In this document: in pieces, positions 58,727 to 64,000 of the stretch
Numbering within the stretch: position 1 is the first letter of the stretch
Layout: every line of letters begins with the position of its first letter
Source: Thermoactinomyces daqus
Lineage (GTDB): Bacteria > Bacillota > Bacilli > Thermoactinomycetales > Thermoactinomycetaceae
Direction: 5' to 3'
NCBI RefSeq assembly: GCF_000763315.1
Contig: NZ_JPST01000003.1
Location: 124,001-188,000 of the forward strand
DNA length: 64,000 bases
Made by a program: the position numbers and the translations under genes
The notes under the pieces: generated by a model
The model's database searches: none
Told to the model about the DNA's origin: nothing
What the model saw: only the letters and a program-made list of their open reading frames with translations

Positions 58727-59734
58727 TCAGCAGTCTTTTTTCAAAGCAAACGCCTCCGCCAACAGGCGGTATGATTTCAGTTTGGAGGCAAAGTCATGCA
58801 TCAGGGTTACTATCATAAATTCTTCTGTACCATATTCTTCGCCGAGTTGAAGAATTCGCTCTTTCCCCCGTTCTTTTGACCCGACGATCATCCGTTTGCG
58901 GTTCTCTTTTATGCGATAGCGGTCATAGGCAGAATAAGGATAACGGAGCGCCGTTTCAACGGAAGGAATCCCGTTGGCTGCACCCCCCTTTTCAATCAAG
59001 AGCAGGGATAAATCCAGGCTCGCGGCCAAATGCTCCGCCTCATCATCCGTTTCCGCGCAGACGACGAAAATGGCGAGAATGGTTTGCGGCTGCTGATTCA
59101 ATTGCGACGGGCGAAAATGTTCCCGATAAAACCGAACCACATCGGCTCCGCCTTCTCCGTTGATAAATTGCGCAAATGCATACCCCGCTCCCTGTTGGGC
59201 AGCGAGCAAGGCACTGCCGCCGCTGGAACCGAGCAACCAGATCTCCGGTGCAGTTCCGATCAGCGGAGTCGCACGCAATCCCGGGTACTCAGGGTGCTCA
59301 TGATCATGGAGAAAGGAAATCAGATCCGCTATTTGCTGCGGATAATGGTCTGCATAAGAGATTTTTCCTTCTTGGAGCGCTTTGGTCGCCAGCGGCATTC
59401 CTCCCGGTGCCCTTCCCAGGCCCAAGTCGATCCGGTTCGGGTACAATGCTTCCAGCACCTTAAAGTTTTCAGCCACTTTATAAGCGCTGTAGTGGGGGAG
59501 CATAACACCGCCGGAGCCGATCCTCATTTTCTCCGTTTTGGCCGCAAGATGGCTGATGAGCACTTCCGGACTGGAACCTGCCAGGCTGCGGGTGAAATGA
59601 TGCTCGGATACCCAAAAACGGTGAAATCCCAGCTTTTCTGTTTCCTGCGCCAAACGGGCCGTGTCCGCCAAGGCCTCTTCTGCCGTTTTTCCTTCCGGAA
59701 TCGGGGATTGGTCCAACACGCTCAGTTTAATCAA
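58727..59734 (-). CDS. Luciferase-like (LLM class) flavin-dependent oxidoreductase
   Basis: A 335-residue member of the bacterial luciferase-like monooxygenase family, MsnO8/YceB subgroup by its SVLDQSPIPEG start, FWVSEHHF and DLGLGRAPGGMPLATKALQ. It would use reduced flavin from a separate reductase; substrate unknown. The start is TTG 59734 with GAGGTG upstream. It lies 88 bases after the LD-carboxypeptidase start region on the same strand and may share a transcript. Confidence 0.9.
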   Translation of the reverse strand: MIKLSVLDQSPIPEGKTAEEALADTARLAQETEKLGFHRFWVSEHHFTRSLAGSSPEVLISHLAAKTEKMRIGSGGVMLPHYSAYKVAENFKVLEALYPNRIDLGLGRAPGGMPLATKALQEGKISYADHYPQQIADLISFLHDHEHPEYPGLRATPLIGTAPEIWLLGSSGGSALLAAQQGAGYAFAQFINGEGGADVVRFYREHFRPSQLNQQPQTILAIFVVCAETDDEAEHLAASLDLSLLLIEKGGAANGIPSVETALRYPYSAYDRYRIKENRKRMIVGSKERGKERILQLGEEYGTEEFMIVTLMHDFASKLKSYRLLAEAFALKKDC

Positions 59735-59835
59735 CGAAGTTCACCTCTAATCATCCGTCATCCCTGAAGATGGCGGTGGACATACTAATTTTTTTATAGT
59801 TACCTTAAATTATACACTTTAATGTCAAGCTTCAT

Positions 59836-59882
59836 GTAAAGAGCCACAGGTTTCCTCCGATCATTGAAATCCTGCGGCTCTT
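59836..59882 (-). terminator. Terminator of larEBC
   Basis: Stem AAGAGCCACAGG (59839-59850) with CCTGCGGCTCTT (59871-59882), one mismatch, 20-base loop. The T tract on the minus strand is short. Confidence 0.65.
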
Positions 59883-59907
59883 GCAAAGCTCTCCCGTTTA
59901 TATTCCG

Positions 59908-61113
59908 CTATGCCCGCTCCTTATCGTGCACGCAGCGGATCACCGTTTCGTACACCTCCTGGAACGGAACCCCTTTTTCCCGCGCGATTCGGGCCACCTC
60001 TTCGTATTCCGGCATCTGCCGAATGGCCGTTCCATCCCGGTATGCCCGCTTGACGGCAATCGTTCCATAGGGGGTCTCCACCCTGTCGGTCTCCCGCCTG
60101 AGAATCGATCTCGTCCACCTCGTTCGCCGCACGCCGAGAGTTGTCGTTTCCCTGAGCAGGGCGTCTTCACAACGTTCGGCCAAATGCTCCGGCGCCAAAA
60201 CAGTAATCAACGTTCCTGGACGATTTTTTTTCATATAAACCGGCGTATAAAACACATCGAGCGCCCCGGCGCGAAACAGTTGGTCCATCGCATAACCAAG
60301 GGCTTCACCGCTCATGTCATCCACTTGGGTTTCCAGAACGGCGATCGTTTCCCTTTGCCTGTCATACTCCTTTTTTTCTTCACCATCTTTTATGAGAAGC
60401 GCCCGTAACACATTCGGATGATCGAAATCCTTCTCCCCTGCACCGTACCCGATCTTCTCTATGGTAAAGCCTCCAATCGGCCTGAACTCGCTGACGAGCG
60501 CTTTCAAAATCCCGGCGCCCGTCGGGGTCGTCAATTCTCCATTCACATGGAGGAATGCCAGCGGGATCCCTGTCAAAAGCTCCGCTGTGGCCGGTGCCGG
60601 AATCGGATACAAACCATGGGCCATCTGCACTTTTCCGCTTCCGACCGGCACTTCAGAGGCGAAAATTTGTTCAATCCCCAGGTTTTCCAAAGCTAAACAA
60701 GTTCCGATGATATCGATGATCGAATCCATCGCCCCTACTTCGTGAAAATGCACTTTCTCCGGCGAAATCCCGTGAATTTTCCCTTCGGCTTCAGCGATCA
60801 GCGAAAAAATCGAGCGGCTCCTTTCTTTAACGCGGGACGGCAGCTCACTTTGCTCGATCATCGCCAGAATATTGGCAGCATGGCGATGGGCGTGATGACG
60901 GGAATGATGAGGTTGCGGTTCAACGTGGAGGCAGAGTTGTTTGGCTGAAATGCCCCGTTTTACCACCTGTTTGATCTGCATGAAAAAAGGATCGAGCGGA
61001 AGTTTTTTCAAATGTTTTTCGATATAACCGGGGTCGGCCCCCAAATCGATCAGGGCGGCCAATGTCATATCACCCGCAATGCCGGATATACAATCGAGAT
61101 ATAATGTGCTCAT
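59908..61113 (-). CDS. larC: LarC, nickel insertase for the pincer cofactor
   Basis: A 401-residue LarC that installs nickel into the pyridinium-dithiocarboxylate cofactor (CTP-dependent in studied homologues). N-terminal MSTLYLDCISGIAGDMTLAALIDLG is diagnostic. A His-rich stretch HHSRHHAHRH follows near residue 70. In Lactobacillus the protein is made from two frames by ribosomal frameshifting; here it is one uninterrupted frame. ATG 61113 overlaps the larB stop by 4 bases. Confidence 0.93.
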   Translation of the reverse strand: MSTLYLDCISGIAGDMTLAALIDLGADPGYIEKHLKKLPLDPFFMQIKQVVKRGISAKQLCLHVEPQPHHSRHHAHRHAANILAMIEQSELPSRVKERSRSIFSLIAEAEGKIHGISPEKVHFHEVGAMDSIIDIIGTCLALENLGIEQIFASEVPVGSGKVQMAHGLYPIPAPATAELLTGIPLAFLHVNGELTTPTGAGILKALVSEFRPIGGFTIEKIGYGAGEKDFDHPNVLRALLIKDGEEKKEYDRQRETIAVLETQVDDMSGEALGYAMDQLFRAGALDVFYTPVYMKKNRPGTLITVLAPEHLAERCEDALLRETTTLGVRRTRWTRSILRRETDRVETPYGTIAVKRAYRDGTAIRQMPEYEEVARIAREKGVPFQEVYETVIRCVHDKERA

Positions 61114-61790
61114 TTGCCGACAGCCTCCTGCACCAATTGTTGAATCATCACCGCGGCATAACCCGCACCGAATCCATTATCGATATTCACCACTGTTACT
61201 CCGGCGGTGCAAGAAGTCAGCATGGAGAACAGCGGGGTCAACCCGGAAAAATGCGCCCCGTAGCCTACCGAGGTGGGAACGGCAATGACCGGGCGTCTGG
61301 TCAGCCCGCCGACGACGCTTGCCAGTGCCCCTTCCATTCCGGCGACCACAATAACGACCCGGGCCTCTCTCAGTTGTTCCCTGAAGGCGAGCAAACGGTC
61401 GATGCCGGCTACTCCCACATCATAGATCCGCTCCACTTCGCACCCCATCCATTGTGCTGTTCCCGCCGCTTCTTCCGCGACCGGCAAATCCGACGTCCCC
61501 GCGCAGACTACGGCCACCGTGCCTGCATAACGCCGAGGCGACTCCCCGCATGTCAGCAGGCGTGAAACAGGATCATACACCGCCTCGGGAAACTGATCTT
61601 TGACAAGCGCTGCCATCGCTTTCGTCGCCCGTGTGGCCATCGCCCGGTTGTGTGCCTTCATCAACTCGGCAAAGATCGCGGCAACCTGCTTCTCCGTTTT
61701 TCCTTGCCCGAAGATCACTTCCGGATAACCCGTTCTCTTTTCACGGTCAATATCGAGCTTGCAAAAACCGATATCCTTAAAAGTGTCCAT
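61110..61790 (-). CDS. larB: LarB, pyridinium biscarboxylate synthase
   Basis: A 226-residue enzyme of the AIR carboxylase-like family that carboxylates and hydrolyses nicotinic acid adenine dinucleotide, the first cofactor step. Diagnostic parts: FKDIGFCKLDIDREKRTGYPEVIFGQGKT, AGTSDLPVAEEAA and VAGMEGALASVVGGL. ATG 61790 is chosen for the GGGGGA 6 bases upstream and because it gives the family N-terminus; ATG 61811 overlaps the larE stop without a ribosome site. Confidence 0.94.
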   Translation of the reverse strand: MDTFKDIGFCKLDIDREKRTGYPEVIFGQGKTEKQVAAIFAELMKAHNRAMATRATKAMAALVKDQFPEAVYDPVSRLLTCGESPRRYAGTVAVVCAGTSDLPVAEEAAGTAQWMGCEVERIYDVGVAGIDRLLAFREQLREARVVIVVAGMEGALASVVGGLTRRPVIAVPTSVGYGAHFSGLTPLFSMLTSCTAGVTVVNIDNGFGAGYAAVMIQQLVQEAVGK

Positions 61791-61807
61791 GACCTGTCCC
61801 CCAAGGA

Positions 61808-62617
61808 TCATTTTGCCGTTTTCAGGGTTTCATTCATTGAGCCGGAGCGGTATCCTTGCAAATCCAGGGTTACGTAAGTGAACCCCTCCGCTTTCAAAAC
61901 CGCGGTAATCCGCTCGGAAAGGGCCAGAACTTTGGCGAATTCCCCGGGCGGAACCTCGATCCGGGCGATCGTATCATGATGGCGAATCCGCAAGGTGCGA
62001 AAACCCATCTCGCGCAGGGCTTGTTCCCCCCGGTCCAGCTGCCGCACCTTTTCCAGCGTAATCGGATCACCGTAGGGAATGCGGGAGGACAGACAGGCAA
62101 AAGATGGTTTGTCCCAGTTTGGCAAGCCCATTTCCCGCGCCAGTTCGCGCAGCTCTTTTTTATAGATTTCCGCTTCTTGCAGCACACTGCGCACTTCATA
62201 TTCTTTCGCCGCTTTTCTTCCCGGCCGGTAATCCCCCAGATCATCCATATTGGCCCCGTCGAGTATCCAGGGAATATTGCGCTCTTTGGCCAGACGGGTC
62301 AAACTGCCGTACAACCCCGCCTTGCAATGGTAGCAGCGATCGGGATTGTTGGCGACAAAGTGAGGGTTTTCCATTTCGGCGATCTGAATGATTTCATGTT
62401 TTACGCCGAGCTGTTTCGCCAGGGCAACCGCTTCCTGCATTTCCCTCTCCGGAAACGTTTCCGAAGCGGCGGTGACTGCCAGCACCCGCTCCCCCAGTTC
62501 CTCGACCGCCCTTGCCAGGACAAAGGTGGAATCGATGCCCGCCGAAAAAGCGACGATCACCTGATCCATCCCGCGCAAGATCTCTCCCAACTTTTGATTT
62601 TTTTCCCGAATGTTCAT
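61808..62617 (-). CDS. larE: LarE, sulfur transferase of the pincer cofactor pathway
   Basis: A 269-residue PP-loop ATPase. PP-loop FSAGIDSTFVLA near the start; PSFACLSSRIPYG contains the Cys that corresponds to the sacrificial sulfur donor in LarE of Lactobacillus, so this is probably the Cys-sacrificing type and not the cluster type. ATG 62617 follows GGGGGAGAGGG; eight upstream codons are open but unsupported. First gene of larE-larB-larC. Confidence 0.93.
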   Translation of the reverse strand: MNIREKNQKLGEILRGMDQVIVAFSAGIDSTFVLARAVEELGERVLAVTAASETFPEREMQEAVALAKQLGVKHEIIQIAEMENPHFVANNPDRCYHCKAGLYGSLTRLAKERNIPWILDGANMDDLGDYRPGRKAAKEYEVRSVLQEAEIYKKELRELAREMGLPNWDKPSFACLSSRIPYGDPITLEKVRQLDRGEQALREMGFRTLRIRHHDTIARIEVPPGEFAKVLALSERITAVLKAEGFTYVTLDLQGYRSGSMNETLKTAK

Positions 62618-62634
62618 CCCTCTCCCCCGCTCAC

Positions 62635-62681
62635 GAGGCAAAGACGGAGCGTGAGGGTCATACTCACGCTGTGTCTGCCTC
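62635..62681 (-). promoter_or_regulatory. Long hairpin in the larE leader
   Basis: Interrupted inverted repeat: GAGGCA (62635-62640) with TGCCTC (62676-62681), GAC with GTC, and AGCGTGAG (62648-62655) with CTCACGCT (62663-62670). No T tract follows on the minus strand, so it is either a weak terminator of the upstream aldehyde dehydrogenase gene or a leader structure for larE. Confidence 0.45.
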
Positions 62682-62694
62682 CAAGGTTGATTTT

Positions 62695-64000
62695 TTACGG
62701 TTTAATAAACACCGTTTTCACTGCGGTAAAAAATTTTTTGCCGCCTCTCCCTGCTCTCTGGAGTGGGAGCTCGACTGCTTCATGCCGCCAAACGGCGCCT
62801 GGAGTTCAACACCGGCCGACTCCGCGTTCACCCGCACCAGACCGGCTTCCATCTCCTCGATAAAGGTGAAGGCATTGGATACGTCCTTGGTAAAGATCGA
62901 AGCGCTCAGGCCATAGTCGGAGTTATTGGCGATCTCAATCGCTTCTTCCAAACTGTCCACTTTCATCAGGGCCAAAACCGGACGAAAATTTCTTCCTGAG
63001 CCAGAAGCGAATGGGGGTTCACATTTTCAAAAACAGTCGGTTCCACGTAAAAGCCGTTGCGGAAACGGTCTCCCTGCGGCACTTTCCCTCCGCAGAGCAA
63101 AACAGCTCCTTCTTCCAGCCCTTTTTGCACATAATATTGGAATTTCTCCTGTTGCTTTTTATTGGCGCACGGCCCCATCCATGTGCCATCCTCCAGGCCG
63201 TTTCCCACCTTTAACTCGCTCACTCTCGCCAGCAGTTTCTCCTTGAACTGGTCGTAAACGGCGCTTTCAACAATCACCCGGCTGGTGGCCGTGCATTTTT
63301 GACCGGTCGAACGCAAGCCTCCGCTGACCGTCGCTTCAACCGCCAGATCGAGATCGGCATCTTTCAGGACAATCACCGGATTTTTGCCGCCCATCTCCAG
63401 CTGGTACTTCGCCCCGCGCGCCAGAGCAATCTGACCGACCAGTTTTCCCACCTGTCCCGAACCGGCAAAAGTAACTCCGTCGACCTACGGATGTTCGGCG
63501 ATCCCCTGTCCAACCGTTCCGTCGCCCATCACGAGATTCACCACGCCTGCCGGCAGGCCCGCTTCAGCAAAACACTCGACCACTTTGGCCGCCGTGACCG
63601 CTGTTTCCGGAGCCGGCTTAAAGACCACAGTATTGCCGTAAATCAGCGCCGGCGCTATCTTCCAGATCGGGATGGCAACCGGAAAGTTCCACGGCGTGAT
63701 CACACCGACTACCCCGAGCGGGAACCGCTTTGTAAACATGAAGGCATTTGCTTCGGAAGATGGAATCACATCCCCCGTTTTTCTCATTCCCTCCCCGGCA
63801 TAATAGCGCAGGATGGCTACACCTCTGGTGGTTTCTCCCTTGGCTTCCGGCAGTGTTTTGCCCATCTCCCGCGTCATCGTTTCCGCGATCTCATCCAGGC
63901 GTTTTTCCAATATGTCCGCCGTTTTGTACAGATAGTTTCCCCGGGTGGCCCCGGACAATTTGCGCCAGGTTTTCTGCGCCGATCTGGCCGCGGCCACCGC
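62695..64000 (-). pseudogene. Aldehyde dehydrogenase (KGSADH/GucD-like), three lesions, cut by window edge
   Basis: An NAD(P)-dependent aldehyde dehydrogenase resembling alpha-ketoglutaric semialdehyde dehydrogenase. The N-terminal start lies beyond the window. Conserved parts: [37 protein letters not shown] (general-base Glu), [12 protein letters not shown] (catalytic Cys) and [15 protein letters not shown]. Three lesions: TAG at 63485-63487 within [13 protein letters not shown]; a one-base loss near 62981 ([12 protein letters not shown] frame change); and a one-base loss in the A6T6 run near 62731, after which the natural end KTVFIKP is in another frame. Such genes serve glucarate/galactarate or pentonate use. 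Confidence 0.85.

Overview
The window looks like chromosome of an endospore-forming Bacillota, most likely Bacillales. Three genes point to sporulation: a GerM germination lipoprotein, an H-type small acid-soluble spore protein and a Spo0M homologue. Two gene blocks follow Bacillus order (ysxC-lonA-lonB-clpX-tig and ysmB-racE-gerM-rph-ysnA-ysnB). T-box and S-box riboswitches and strong GGAGG ribosome sites fit as well. A Thermoactinomycetaceae-like thermophile is my guess from base composition and protein character, not a demonstrated assignment. About three quarters of the genes are on the minus strand, and TTG or GTG starts are frequent.

Layout. 1-1.9 kb: tail of an ABC permease, a small membrane protein and methionine aminopeptidase (plus strand). 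1.9-13.4 kb (minus): a secreted protein, D-Ala-D-Ala ligase, then a protein quality-control block of ysxC, lonA, lonB, a FemX-like peptidyltransferase, clpX, clpP and trigger factor. Here clpP lies between tig and clpX. 13.5-19.6 kb (minus): a frameshifted DMT transporter, tRNA-Arg(TCT), then ysnB-ysnA(rdgB)-rph-gerM-racE-ysmB. 19.8-24.3 kb: spermidine synthase, an unrecognised cysteine-rich protein preceded by a Trp-rich mini-ORF, and a MarR-regulated DHA2 drug exporter. 24.4-28 kb: an IclR-kdgK-kdgA-dgoD galactonate/2-keto-3-deoxy acid operon. 28-35.4 kb: secreted C39-like protease, an esterase/MBL/SDR cluster, a CPA2 cation/proton antiporter and Spo0M. 35.5-41 kb: an Fbp-type ABC importer in one operon with an argininosuccinate-lyase-like enzyme. 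41-44.3 kb: a large secreted PIG-L deacetylase-like protein and a DUF6884 protein. 44.5-48.6 kb: a T-box-controlled proBA operon in which proA is broken, plus an ACS-type MFS transporter. 48.9-53 kb: a B12-binding radical SAM protein, a DUF4395 protein and an S-box-controlled metY interrupted by an amber codon. 53-59.7 kb: a CAP-domain secreted protein, an ABC exporter behind a leader-peptide attenuator, aldo/keto reductase, sspH, LD-carboxypeptidase and a luciferase-like oxidoreductase. 59.9-64 kb: larE-larB-larC (nickel-pincer cofactor synthesis) and a multiply broken aldehyde dehydrogenase at the edge.

Two themes stand out. First, RNA-level control is visible at three loci: T-box on proBA, S-box on metY, and an apparently undescribed leader-ORF plus alternating-hairpin device before the ABC exporter at 55.9 kb. 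Second, four otherwise recognisable genes are interrupted (DMT transporter, proA, metY, aldehyde dehydrogenase), two of them by an in-frame TAG. This is either recent gene decay or residual sequence error, and raw reads would decide. No CRISPR array, insertion sequence, prophage or rRNA was seen.
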